Source: a bacterium
GTDB lineage: Bacteria > Bacillota > Clostridia > Oscillospirales > Acutalibacteraceae
NCBI GenBank assembly: GCA_020625875.1
Contig: JAHLAX010000013.1
Coordinates: 1 to 33,328 of the forward strand
Length of the DNA stretch: 33,328 nucleotides
Direction of reading: 5' to 3'
Both the position numbers and the translations under genes were made by a program. The notes beneath the pieces were generated by a model. That model was not told the DNA's origin. It made no database searches and was given only the letters and a program-made list of their open reading frames with translations. This document shows, one piece after another, positions 1 to 7,836 of this stretch. Numbering within the stretch: the first letter of the stretch is position 1; the number at the start of each line of letters is the position of its first letter.

Positions 1-2
1 AC

Positions 3-206
3 CCAAGCGTTGATCTGTTGATACAGCTATTACAGATGTTTGAAATTTCAGCCGACGAGTACATATTTCCCTGCAAGGATACAATCGTCACATCGGAGCG
101 CCGACAGTTCAACGCAATGGTTGACCAACTAAATGAAAAAGAGTTTTCCGTGGCTATGGCTACTGTGAATGGGTTGATAGCGACTAAATCACAGCCAGAG
201 GATTGA
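3..206 (+). CDS. C-terminal fragment of a probable HTH (XRE-type) regulator, 5' end outside window
   Basis: The frame is open from the left edge, so the start lies outside the window. The visible residues begin PSVDLLIQLLQMF and continue to ISADEYIFP. This pattern, a proline-serine then a leucine-rich helix and a short 'vs.deyl' stretch, is typical of the last helix of an XRE/Cro helix-turn-helix domain. About 45 residues follow, ending KSQPED. No recognition helix is visible, so the family call is an inference from the tail alone. An internal TTG at 18 could be read as a start, but the open upstream frame makes a truncated gene more likely. The stop codon lies between the arms of a strong terminator hairpin, which supports real expression of this frame. 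Confidence 0.5.
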   Translation, partial: PSVDLLIQLLQMFEISADEYIFPCKDTIVTSERRQFNAMVDQLNEKEFSVAMATVNGLIATKSQPED

Positions 207-227
207 TTTTCCTCTGGCTGATTTTTA
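192..227 (+). terminator. Rho-independent terminator of the HTH-like gene
   Basis: A perfect 10-bp stem, CAGCCAGAGG (192-201) with CCTCTGGCTG (211-220), has a 9-nt loop and is followed by ATTTTTAC. The left arm overlaps the last codons of the upstream gene. Confidence 0.85.
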
Positions 228-420
228 CAACTATAATCAATAGCTGATAAAACACTTTAACATTAGCATTTTGTTATCATTTTTTCGCTGTTTGAGAAAA
301 AAGATTACTTAATTTTAATCTTAACTGTCTTTGTCAGCGTTTTAGTCTTGTATTTTGACGAGTCGTTAGCTGTAATTCTCTCTTTATCCAACCTTTGCAT
401 TAACGGTCTTTGCTTAACAA

Positions 421-1827
421 TTACTTTAATGCTATAAATCTAAACTTGTTTTTCTTAGCGTATTTATAAGCGGTCGTATTTTTCTTACCTTTGATTGTAA
501 AGCCTTTTACAGCTGTTTTCTTTTTACCGCTGTAATGATAACCGAGATTTTTGTCAATCTTTTTTACACTCTTAGGAATAATTATTTCCTTAAAGGCTTT
601 ATTGCCGTAAGCAAGCCACGGAACGATTTTAACTCCGCTTTTAACCTTAATTTTCTTTAGCGCGGGACATTCGTCAAATATACCTTCTCCGCAGTATTTG
701 TTTTTTAACACAGGGTATTCCGCGTATTTCAGTTTTTCACATTCGCTGAAGCAATAATTCCAGATATACATAGACTTATTTCTGTTAAATTTAACTGACT
801 TAAGCTTATCGCAGCCAAAGAAACAGCCTTCATCAATACTCTTAACCGTCTTTGGAATAACTATCTTTGTAATATTACAATATCTGAAATTGCTCCCTTC
901 GATTGTATGAACCTTATTTAGATTAACTTTCTCAAGTTTTTTATTATAAGAAAACGCCGCGCTTTTAATTGTTTTAACGGTACCAGGCACTGTTAAATTC
1001 TTACGATTTAATAACGACGGAACAAATACGAGCTTTGTTTTATCTTTGCTGTAGAGGATTCCGTTTTTAACAGAAAAGTTTTTGTTATCTTTATCAACCG
1101 TAATTTCCGAAAGCTTTTTCGCGCCGATAAGTCCTTTTATTATTCTAATGTTCTTTCCGATATCAAACTTTTCAAGTCCGCTGTCACTGAAAGCGGTTAG
1201 ATCTATTCTCTCCGTCTTTTCGGGAAGCTTTATTGACTTAAGACTTTTACACTCACTAAAAGCGTATTGATTGACCGTTGCGATTGAATCAGGGAGATTA
1301 ACTTCTTCCAAATTTTCGCAGCAATTGCAAATACCGTACGGAACCGAATTAAGCTCCGCTTTAATTGTTATCTTTCTCAGACTTAGGCAGTTCGCGAAAG
1401 CATCTGCTCCTATTAATGTTACAGATTTCGGAATAACAGCTTCCGTTATTTTCGTTCCGCAAAAAGCAAAGTTCATTATTCTCTGTACCGAATCCGGAAT
1501 GTTTACCTTGGACAACTTCTCGCAGTAAAAGAACGCGCAGTTGCCGATTTCGGTTATGGTATCGGGAATAGTAACCTTTTCTATATTGTGATTATTGTTA
1601 AATAAGTCTTCGCCTAAGGCTGTAACTGTATTTCCGTCTAAGTCCGCGGGAATATTTACTTCCGTTTCGTTTCCTGTATAACCAGTAATTTCAGCTTTTC
1701 CGCCGTCGGCGGTGTATTTGTAATCGCCGCAGATTTTTTCTTCCGACACCGCGTGTACAACCGCTCCCGCGGAAAACGCGCTTACTAATATTGTAAAAGT
1801 GATAATAACTGAGATAACTTTTTTCAT
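421..1827 (-). CDS. Secreted BspA-type leucine-rich repeat protein
   Basis: 468 residues. A signal peptide is clear: MKK, a hydrophobic stretch to about residue 26, and an alanine-rich cleavage region (AVVHAVS). The rest is a run of about 20-23-residue repeats of the BspA/LRR_5 type, with units such as IEKVTIPDTITEIGNCAF and VNIPDSVQRIMNFAF. The C-terminus ends in the usual cap of this family (AYKYAKKNKFRFIALK). Such proteins are exported and often bind host or substrate surfaces in gut bacteria. No LPXTG-type sorting signal, dockerin or cell-wall binding repeat is visible, so retention at the surface is not explained. An AGGAGG ribosome site sits 8 nt before the ATG. It is downstream of, and in the same direction as, the ABC operon, but separated from it by a decayed gene fragment. 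The 214 nt after its stop, up to the HTH-like gene, show no gene I can support. Confidence 0.85.
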   Translation of the reverse strand: MKKVISVIITFTILVSAFSAGAVVHAVSEEKICGDYKYTADGGKAEITGYTGNETEVNIPADLDGNTVTALGEDLFNNNHNIEKVTIPDTITEIGNCAFFYCEKLSKVNIPDSVQRIMNFAFCGTKITEAVIPKSVTLIGADAFANCLSLRKITIKAELNSVPYGICNCCENLEEVNLPDSIATVNQYAFSECKSLKSIKLPEKTERIDLTAFSDSGLEKFDIGKNIRIIKGLIGAKKLSEITVDKDNKNFSVKNGILYSKDKTKLVFVPSLLNRKNLTVPGTVKTIKSAAFSYNKKLEKVNLNKVHTIEGSNFRYCNITKIVIPKTVKSIDEGCFFGCDKLKSVKFNRNKSMYIWNYCFSECEKLKYAEYPVLKNKYCGEGIFDECPALKKIKVKSGVKIVPWLAYGNKAFKEIIIPKSVKKIDKNLGYHYSGKKKTAVKGFTIKGKKNTTAYKYAKKNKFRFIALK

Positions 1828-1876
1828 AACTAAAACCTCCTAAAATCGTATGCTTGCTATTTGGTTGCTTGTATTG

Positions 1877-1956
1877 ACCGCGCTTCTCAAACCAATTAGA
1901 ACCGTCACTACACAGGGCGTATTTCGGTATAATACCGTCCTGGATATAACCGCATT
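1877..1956 (-). pseudogene. Decayed fragment of the CHAP hydrolase gene
   Basis: These 80 bp match 15000-15079 inside the CHAP-domain gene at about 70 of 80 positions, counted by eye. Read on the minus strand the frame gives CGYIQDGIIPKYALCSDGSN followed by WFEKRGQ, against the same peptide then WFKSRGQ in the intact gene. Similarity stops abruptly at both ends. Many of the differences are synonymous, which suggests the copy came from a related coding gene and decayed or was truncated later. It is in the same orientation as the intact copy about 13 kb away. Confidence 0.85.
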
Positions 1957-1997
1957 AAAAGTTTCTTATAAGCATCTATAAATTTATTACACTTCAT
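1908..1997 (-). CDS. Possible 29-residue ORF running into the CHAP fragment
   Basis: A short frame, MKCNKFIDAYKKLLMRLYPG and on to a TAG at 1908-1910, follows an AGGAG ribosome site (minus-strand text CAAAGGAGTTGAAACTATG). Its second half reads the CHAP remnant in a different frame from the one that gave the parent protein. It may be a chance product of the junction that created the remnant. No function can be assigned. Confidence 0.2.
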   Translation of the reverse strand: MKCNKFIDAYKKLLMRLYPGRYYTEIRPV

Positions 1998-2023
1998 AGT
2001 TTCAACTCCTTTGACAATAAAAC

Positions 2024-2899
2024 TTATTTACCATCCTCAAACACATACAAATACAAATCTTCCAGCGTAGGTATTGCACGGGTGAGTTTAGTGTTTGAAG
2101 GCGGGTTATTGGTAACTATGCGGGCTATTACTGTATTGTCCTTGTGAAAGAGATTTGATACACGGTAGGTGTTTTGATAACTCTCTAATTCACCCGACGT
2201 AAGTTCCGCCTCAAAGACCTTATCCTCGATTTGCGACAATAAATTCGGGGTGGTATCACAGGCAATGAGTTTACCTTTCTTTATCAACATAACTTCTTTG
2301 GCTATGAACTCTATGTCCGAGACAACATGAGTAGCAAAAATTACTATTTTATTTTCGGCTATTTCGCTGATGAAATTGCGGATTCTGATTCTCTCCTTCG
2401 GATCAAGTCCAGCTGTTGGCTCGTCGAGTATAAGTATTTCTGGGTCGTTGAGGAGTGCTTGAGCGATTAATGCTCGCTGCTTCATTCCGCCTGAAAAGGA
2501 ACCGAGCTTTTTATGGGCGCTTTCAGTTAGATTTACGGTATCAAGAAGCCCTGTTATTTTTGACTTGGCTTCTTGTTTTTTTAAGCCCTTCAGAGCCGCC
2601 ATATACCACAGAAATCGGTTGAGAGTAAAGTCGTCGTACAAGCCCTGCTGTTGAGGCATATAGCCGAGGATGGAGCGGTATTCCCGACCGAGCTTATGCG
2701 TGTTCTCGCCGTTATAAAATACCTCGCCGCTGTCGGCTTTGAGGTTGTCTGTAATTATGTTCATCAGCGTGCTTTTGCCCGCGCCGTTCGGTCCGAGCAA
2801 GCCGTAAACGCCAGGTGTGAGCGTAACCGAGAAATCGCTGAGAGCTTTAACCTTGCCTCCCTTATAGGTTTTACTCAAATTCTTTATTTCGAGCTTCAT
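2024..2899 (-). CDS. ABC transporter ATP-binding protein
   Basis: 291 residues, the normal length for an ABC-2 type nucleotide-binding subunit. Walker A is GPNGAGKS at about residues 36-43. A Q-loop region (MPQQQG) follows near residue 85. The signature is FSGGMKQR near 136, with F in place of the usual L. Walker B is LILDEPTAGLDP near 158-168, and the H-loop is THVVSD. The C-terminal 80 residues are a regulatory tail as in bacitracin- or lantibiotic-type exporters. Its ATG overlaps the stop of the permease gene (ATGA, 2896-2899), so the two are translationally coupled. It should hydrolyse ATP on the cytoplasmic face to drive the large permease next to it. Substrate unknown; the sigma-factor-led operon suggests a response to an envelope-active compound, which is inference. 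Confidence 0.93.
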   Translation of the reverse strand: MKLEIKNLSKTYKGGKVKALSDFSVTLTPGVYGLLGPNGAGKSTLMNIITDNLKADSGEVFYNGENTHKLGREYRSILGYMPQQQGLYDDFTLNRFLWYMAALKGLKKQEAKSKITGLLDTVNLTESAHKKLGSFSGGMKQRALIAQALLNDPEILILDEPTAGLDPKERIRIRNFISEIAENKIVIFATHVVSDIEFIAKEVMLIKKGKLIACDTTPNLLSQIEDKVFEAELTSGELESYQNTYRVSNLFHKDNTVIARIVTNNPPSNTKLTRAIPTLEDLYLYVFEDGK

Positions 2900-5175
2900 C
2901 TTCTTAACCTCACTTTTGAAAAGCTAATCTCAGTAGTCACAAAGCAAGCCACACTGATTGCAACAGCAGTTGTAAGAATTACAGGGACAAGCCATTGCCA
3001 AATTCCGTTTTGGAAAGCTGTAAACAACCTCATCGTTTCGATATTCATACACATTAGGCATGGGAAAAGACCGATAACAGCTGCTACAATCATTGTCAAT
3101 ATGTTATTTCGTAATAGCTGTGACAGCATTATTCCGAGCATAGCAAGCGCAAGGGCGGTAATATAGTGAGTTACGCCTGTCAGAATAAGATTCTGTGTTA
3201 TTGTCATTGTACTGTTGATTCCGCTGAAATCCTGCATAAAAATAATTGGAGAGTTCATAGAATCCGCTCCGAAGGTATTTATGAAGTTGGATAAAAACGG
3301 CAGATAAATAACCGCAAACGAAATTGACAGGGTAATAACCGCAACAATACATTTTGATATTACAAGCCTGAGCTTTCCGTTTCGGGTACAGCGGATAAGG
3401 TTAGCCATTCCTTTCTTATGCTCACAGGCAAAGATATTAGATACACTGAAGACTACAACCATAAGTAATAGCGCAAAACATTCCCATTCACGTTGAGAGT
3501 TTTCGAGCAACCGTTTATAAAAAAGATTGTTTATATAAATCGGTTTAAGGCTATACTCTTTGCCGACAGAATTAATATAATCTCTTTGCTCTAAAACTTT
3601 CTCAAAAGCCGCACCCTTTGTTTCAAGGATATTATGAATATGCTCTGATTTAGCGTTTTTCTCATCCACACTTAAAGAATTGTCAAAAGTAATATTGTCA
3701 AGTTGTTCATTTAAGCCGTTATAATATTTTTGTTCGGTCTTAATGAACTTTTCTTTTTCAGCGTTAATTTCACCCGACAGCGTATTCATATACTCACTGT
3801 AGGCACTTTCCTCAGCGCTCTGGTAAACGATGTCGATATCCTTTGTAAGATTGTTACATCCAATAAACACAAGCGCAAGCAACAAAACACCTACAAGTGA
3901 TGTTCGGTAGTGCTTGTAGCATTCTCCCGAAAGTACATTTACGCTTCCTTTTATACGCCTGAATCGACCGACAAGCTTAGACAGTGCCGAAAAAATCCTG
4001 CTGTTTTTTGAACTTTGATTTTGTTTAACAAAGGCCGTACAGCAGATCACTGAGGGAATACATAAGAACAAAACCGACGAAATAATAAATATCTTGTGAA
4101 TATTAACGGGCTGAGAGAAAAAGTCGAGATTCAGATAGTTCCCGTAAATATTGTTCCCGCTTAAAAGATAGAAAAAGTTTATATATTTAAGGTGATTAAG
4201 CGTTGCCGCCGAGTCGATAGCCGTATATAAAACAAACTCCCCGATAATTCCCGCGGTGCTGACAATAAAGATAACGCCTGTGTTCCTTATAAACACAAAT
4301 ACTGCCGCCAGTATTGCCGCGAGAGAAAGCATAGAGAGCAGCTTGCCGCCCAGCCAAAGCAGAAGGGACTGCCAAATATTCAGCTTTAAAGAACAATTCT
4401 CAAAGGTCGATATCGACTGTACGCTTCGGCTAAGTTCTCCAAATCCGTACTGTAAACCGCAGGTTATATAATCCGAAGAATAATATATACAACCGAATAA
4501 AACAGTCAACCCGAGCAATACTCCAAGCTTTGCGACAATAACATTCAGTCTGCCATTTTCGGTAGAACGCACAAGTCCGTATAAGCCCTTGTCACGTTCA
4601 ACCGTGAACAGAAATACGCACATCAGAAAAACAAGGGCAAACATCAGTAAATCCGTCAAAGTAAAAGCGGTAGCTTTTTCAACTGCACTATTGTTTCCGA
4701 TTTTAAGTTTAATATCTTTCAGGTGTTCAAAATCCTTCGGGGTTTGTTCCAGATTGTTATAAGAAAACGAACCCTTCTTTGCAAAAATCGAAAAGCTCTT
4801 TTGCTCATCCGCGCGGCTCTGCATTTCTCCGAGAAAGCTTTTATAGCCGTCAATATAAATAAGTTGATTTTTAAGGTTTTGAAGCAGCATGATTTCCGAA
4901 AAAACATCATCCTTATTTTCGGAATTACGGAGCTTTTTCTGCCGCATTTTCAATTCCTTGCTTATGTAGTTATCCGCATCCTGTCGGCTCATATAGGACA
5001 GAGTGGTTATCAGTTGTTCATATTTACTTTTGTTCTCAATCAAAAAGCCTGTATCAATATCATTTTGATTGGTATAGTACAGTACAAAGCTATTTGCCAA
5101 AAGAAATCCCACAAGGCAAATCAGGAATAACTTTTTTGAAAACAGCTTATATAATTCACCGTAAATTAATCTCAT
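2896..5175 (-). CDS. Large ABC-2 type permease with two duplicated halves
   Basis: 759 residues. The protein reads as two similar halves: each starts with one transmembrane helix (about residues 14-32 and about 425-440), then a charged extracellular or coiled region of about 120 residues, then a cluster of five or so hydrophobic helices. Both halves carry a similar turn motif before the second helix (ERDKGLYGLVRSTENG near residue 195 and EHKKGMANLIRCTRNG near 590). This supports an internal duplication, so one chain could supply both membrane halves of the transporter. It sits between a lipoprotein gene (24 nt upstream) and the ATPase gene (4-nt overlap). It resembles permeases encoded with sigma factors in Ruminococcus-type genomes. 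Substrate and direction cannot be read from the sequence. Confidence 0.85.
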   Translation of the reverse strand: MRLIYGELYKLFSKKLFLICLVGFLLANSFVLYYTNQNDIDTGFLIENKSKYEQLITTLSYMSRQDADNYISKELKMRQKKLRNSENKDDVFSEIMLLQNLKNQLIYIDGYKSFLGEMQSRADEQKSFSIFAKKGSFSYNNLEQTPKDFEHLKDIKLKIGNNSAVEKATAFTLTDLLMFALVFLMCVFLFTVERDKGLYGLVRSTENGRLNVIVAKLGVLLGLTVLFGCIYYSSDYITCGLQYGFGELSRSVQSISTFENCSLKLNIWQSLLLWLGGKLLSMLSLAAILAAVFVFIRNTGVIFIVSTAGIIGEFVLYTAIDSAATLNHLKYINFFYLLSGNNIYGNYLNLDFFSQPVNIHKIFIISSVLFLCIPSVICCTAFVKQNQSSKNSRIFSALSKLVGRFRRIKGSVNVLSGECYKHYRTSLVGVLLLALVFIGCNNLTKDIDIVYQSAEESAYSEYMNTLSGEINAEKEKFIKTEQKYYNGLNEQLDNITFDNSLSVDEKNAKSEHIHNILETKGAAFEKVLEQRDYINSVGKEYSLKPIYINNLFYKRLLENSQREWECFALLLMVVVFSVSNIFACEHKKGMANLIRCTRNGKLRLVISKCIVAVITLSISFAVIYLPFLSNFINTFGADSMNSPIIFMQDFSGINSTMTITQNLILTGVTHYITALALAMLGIMLSQLLRNNILTMIVAAVIGLFPCLMCMNIETMRLFTAFQNGIWQWLVPVILTTAVAISVACFVTTEISFSKVRLRR

Positions 5176-5199
5176 TATATTCCACCGTAATAGACTTAT

Positions 5200-6360
5200 T
5201 TACTCCGATATAATATATGGCGGCAAATCAAGCTTTGCAAGGCTCAGTTTGCATAGCTTTTTTAGTTTAAATGTATTGTTGGTTTTGTTTTTATCAACAT
5301 AATACAGCCACAGCTTGTCTTTCCCTTTTTCCTTTTTTCTGATGAATTCAAAGAAACAGTCCTCGTCCTGTGCCGTTGAAAAATCAATATACTCTCCTTC
5401 AAGCTTAGCCGAGAACAACTCATTATCAGAATAATCGTAAGCATAAAGGCGTTTTTGCTTTATTGTTTCACCAATCTCAGCACTTACCTTAAGCTTTCTG
5501 ACAGGATCGAACCAAAGCCAATTTCCGTAATCAAGCATTTCATATTCACGGCTTTCAGTATTGTCGAGCGCACCGATTTTGTAACGCATTTTATTTCCGT
5601 CACGCTTAAAGGTTATCAGCTCATCTTTATAAAAGCCCGCAACATTATAGTTAAGCTCCTTTGTTTTAAGGCTGTTTTGATTCATAACATAGGCACCAAA
5701 CTCAGCCTCATCTTCATTAGCTTTTTTAGTCGCTTTAAAATAGATATAATCTCCGTAGGCATTTAAGGCGGTTATGTTTTCGGTGAGCTCTGCCTTTTCT
5801 TTTGGCTCAAAAATCTTTTGGGGAGAGCTTTTCAAATTATTCATAGGTATTCTAAAAAGCTCGTTATCATTGGAATAGTAAAAATAATCTCGGTGAATAA
5901 ACCAATCAACTATTTTATCCTGAATAATATCAGTAATCTGAGTGCCGCCTGTACCGTCTGCTTCATATCTTGCTAAATAGGGTTCATCAGATAATTTGTC
6001 GTTGTTGAAGTGATAATTCAGAACGTAAATTTTCCCTTTATAATACTGAATATTGGATTCCCCGAATTTTGCGAAATATGCTCTGCAAGTATCTATATTA
6101 TCGTGCTTGCAGTTTGGTTTGTTGCAAAGCGGAGTAGCCTTCATTGTGCTTTTATCAACATATACTACTATGCCGCTTCCTCCGACAATATAGTAACCGT
6201 CTGGGGATTTAGCTATAGGTAAAGTGTTGGCGTGTCTGTAATAATACGGAACGTCAGTTTCAAGATTATAGCTTTTGTTAAGATTTGCGTTCTGCGTTGC
6301 TGTGCAGGAGCACAACATAGCTGTTACAGCTATCAAAAATAATGCAATTATTTTTCTCAT
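5200..6360 (-). CDS. Lipoprotein with probable beta-propeller domain
   Basis: 386 residues. The N-terminus is a lipoprotein signal: MRK, a hydrophobic core, then LCSC with the likely lipidated Cys at residue 19. The body has repeated short strands such as DGYYIVGG, GKIYVLNY, DYFYYSND and GDYIYFKA, like the DUF5050/WD-like propellers of clostridial surface proteins. A conserved cysteine cluster (PLCNKPNCKHD, then C about six residues on) occurs in many Ruminococcus lipoproteins of this sort and could bind metal. The gene overlaps the preceding gene by 4 nt (ATGA). Its place in a sigma-factor/ABC operon suggests a sensor or substrate-binding role outside the membrane, which is inference. Confidence 0.75.
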   Translation of the reverse strand: MRKIIALFLIAVTAMLCSCTATQNANLNKSYNLETDVPYYYRHANTLPIAKSPDGYYIVGGSGIVVYVDKSTMKATPLCNKPNCKHDNIDTCRAYFAKFGESNIQYYKGKIYVLNYHFNNDKLSDEPYLARYEADGTGGTQITDIIQDKIVDWFIHRDYFYYSNDNELFRIPMNNLKSSPQKIFEPKEKAELTENITALNAYGDYIYFKATKKANEDEAEFGAYVMNQNSLKTKELNYNVAGFYKDELITFKRDGNKMRYKIGALDNTESREYEMLDYGNWLWFDPVRKLKVSAEIGETIKQKRLYAYDYSDNELFSAKLEGEYIDFSTAQDEDCFFEFIRKKEKGKDKLWLYYVDKNKTNNTFKLKKLCKLSLAKLDLPPYIISE

Positions 6361-7163
6361 ATATATTTCACCATATAAAATCCATCTTTATCAAGGCTGA
6401 TGCTCGCTTTGCAATTTTCGGATTTGCCGTCCTCGTAATGAACGGTAAGATTTACCGTATCGGCAAAAAAACGGTTGTAATCGTCCTTCGTCTGCAAAAG
6501 AGCGTTTATTGCCTGTGATATGTTTTTTTCTTCATAATAATCGTGCTTGTAATAAATATCGGTATCTTTTCCTACCACCTTGCTGACAGCTCTGTTCAAT
6601 TCTTTGAAGGAAGGATACCAAAGCACCTGCTGAATGTGATTGTATGCAAGGTCATTATAATTTGTTTTTAAACTCATATTTCCTGTTGACAGGTTTCCGT
6701 TATCTCCACAGGAAATATCGAAGCTTTCAATACCTTTATCAAGCTTCTCAATGTTGAAAACAATGGGCGTGCAATCAAGAGTATAGTGTTTGAGCTTGAT
6801 TGTTCCCTTGTCAGAATCAAGCTCGCCGTTATCGTTATAGCTTGAAACTATTTCCTTTTTATAAACTCCGTGGCTCTGATAAGACACGACACTCTGAGCA
6901 TCTGTAAGAGCCTTGGCGCTGTCTGTCTCGTCAGCGGCATACACAGTAACAGTAAAACCGCTCGGCACACTTCTGTCCGAAATTAGCGAAACAAAATTGC
7001 CGAAAAACGTAAAAATCGCCGCTATAACACAAAAAGAAGAGATTGATATTATTACTTTTTTGCGTCTTGCGCGACGTACACATTTTTTATGCAAGACATC
7101 AAAGCTCAAATCATATGTCGGATTTCCAAGCTCAGATTTTAAGTTTGATTTAAAGCTATTCAT
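6357..7163 (-). CDS. Single-pass membrane protein, putative anti-sigma factor
   Basis: 268 residues. A basic cytoplasmic segment of about 37 residues (ending RRARRKK) precedes one transmembrane helix at about residues 37-58, then about 200 extracytoplasmic residues. The arrangement is that of membrane-bound anti-sigma factors of ECF sigma systems. The gene overlaps the 3' end of the sigma gene by 8 nt, the standard place for its regulator. I see no recognisable zinc anti-sigma motif (HxxxCxxC) in the short cytoplasmic part, so the assignment rests on topology and context. The outer part has no motif I recognise. Confidence 0.6.
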   Translation of the reverse strand: MNSFKSNLKSELGNPTYDLSFDVLHKKCVRRARRKKVIISISSFCVIAAIFTFFGNFVSLISDRSVPSGFTVTVYAADETDSAKALTDAQSVVSYQSHGVYKKEIVSSYNDNGELDSDKGTIKLKHYTLDCTPIVFNIEKLDKGIESFDISCGDNGNLSTGNMSLKTNYNDLAYNHIQQVLWYPSFKELNRAVSKVVGKDTDIYYKHDYYEEKNISQAINALLQTKDDYNRFFADTVNLTVHYEDGKSENCKASISLDKDGFYMVKYI

Positions 7164-7653
7164 AATCGTCCTCCTTCAGATAGTTTTTCAACAATTCACG
7201 AGCTGTTTTAAGCCTGTAAGCTACAGTTGATTCCGAGGTTTTCAGTATCTCCGCTATTTCACGTTGAGTTAACTCCTGATAATAATAGAGCACAACTACC
7301 TCTTTGAGCGTAAGCGGCAACGAATGAAGCGCTTCAAGTACGGTCAGCTTTTCATCGAGGCTTTCGCTCAATACGGGGAGTGAATCGAGGTCAAGCTCGC
7401 TTGAGGATATTTCCGAACGGTACTTGCGCTTCAATTTGTTTTTGCAGATATTTACGGTAATTGTTGTTATCCACGCAGTTTTGTTTTTTACCGTGTCAAG
7501 CGTGGAAAGCTTTTCGAACACTTTGAAAAATGTTTCCTGCACAGCGTCCTGCGCAAGATGATAATCCTTGAGATAGAGTATTGCTATCCCTAATAGATTA
7601 TCCTTGTGTTCAAGATATAGCTTCTTAAATAAATCTATAGATTCCTTTTTCAT
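7156..7653 (-). CDS. ECF-type sigma-70 family RNA polymerase sigma factor
   Basis: 165 residues, typical for an ECF sigma factor with only regions 2 and 4. Region 2 is seen at about residues 10-75 (DYHLAQDAVQETFFKVFEKL, then the promoter-melting stretch TAWITTITVNICKNKLKRK). Region 4 is at about 105-160, with the helix-turn-helix ELTQREIAEILKTSESTVAY. An exceptionally strong ribosome site (GGGGAGGT, 3 nt before ATG) leads the operon. It would direct RNA polymerase to genes controlled by the downstream membrane regulator. The promoter seen upstream looks like ordinary sigma-A type, so autoregulation is not evident from the sequence. Confidence 0.92.
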   Translation of the reverse strand: MKKESIDLFKKLYLEHKDNLLGIAILYLKDYHLAQDAVQETFFKVFEKLSTLDTVKNKTAWITTITVNICKNKLKRKYRSEISSSELDLDSLPVLSESLDEKLTVLEALHSLPLTLKEVVVLYYYQELTQREIAEILKTSESTVAYRLKTARELLKNYLKEDDYE

Positions 7654-7705
7654 GCTGACCTCCCCTCTATAAGATAAGACAACTCAAAACACATTTTCCG
7701 CAAAT

Positions 7706-7734
7706 ATTATATAACAATTTTTAATTTATGTCAT
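7706..7734 (-). promoter_or_regulatory. Sigma-A-like promoter of the ECF/ABC operon
   Basis: On the minus strand, ATGACA (7734-7729) is followed by a 17-nt spacer and TATAAT (7711-7706). This is five of six and six of six matches to consensus, about 50 nt before the sigma-factor start codon. Confidence 0.65.
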
Positions 7735-7791
7735 TTGTGCGATTTGTTATTTTGAATTATTGCAAAGAATTTTACATGAGAATTGCAAAAT

Positions 7792-7824
7792 AAAAATAGG
7801 TTGCCAACAAATAATTGACAACCT
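7792..7824 (-). terminator. Terminator of the gajAB operon
   Basis: The arms AGGTTGCCAA (7798-7807) and TTGACAACCT (7815-7824) pair with one mismatch around a 7-nt loop. On the minus strand this is followed by ATTTTTA, a short U-run, 13 nt after the gajB stop. Confidence 0.75.
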
Positions 7825-7836
7825 TAGTTTATTATT

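Noticed and set aside
308..421. Possible extra C-terminal repeat of the BspA-like protein in another frame (…SSKYKTKTLTKTVKIKIK)
   Set aside because: It is Lys/Thr-rich and protein-like, but too short, without a start and not joined to a clear domain; the BspA frame already ends in the normal family cap.
2651..3166. 171-codon plus-strand frame across the ABC ATPase/permease junction
   Set aside because: Both strands cannot be coding here, and the minus-strand genes have complete ABC motifs and coupled stop/start codons.
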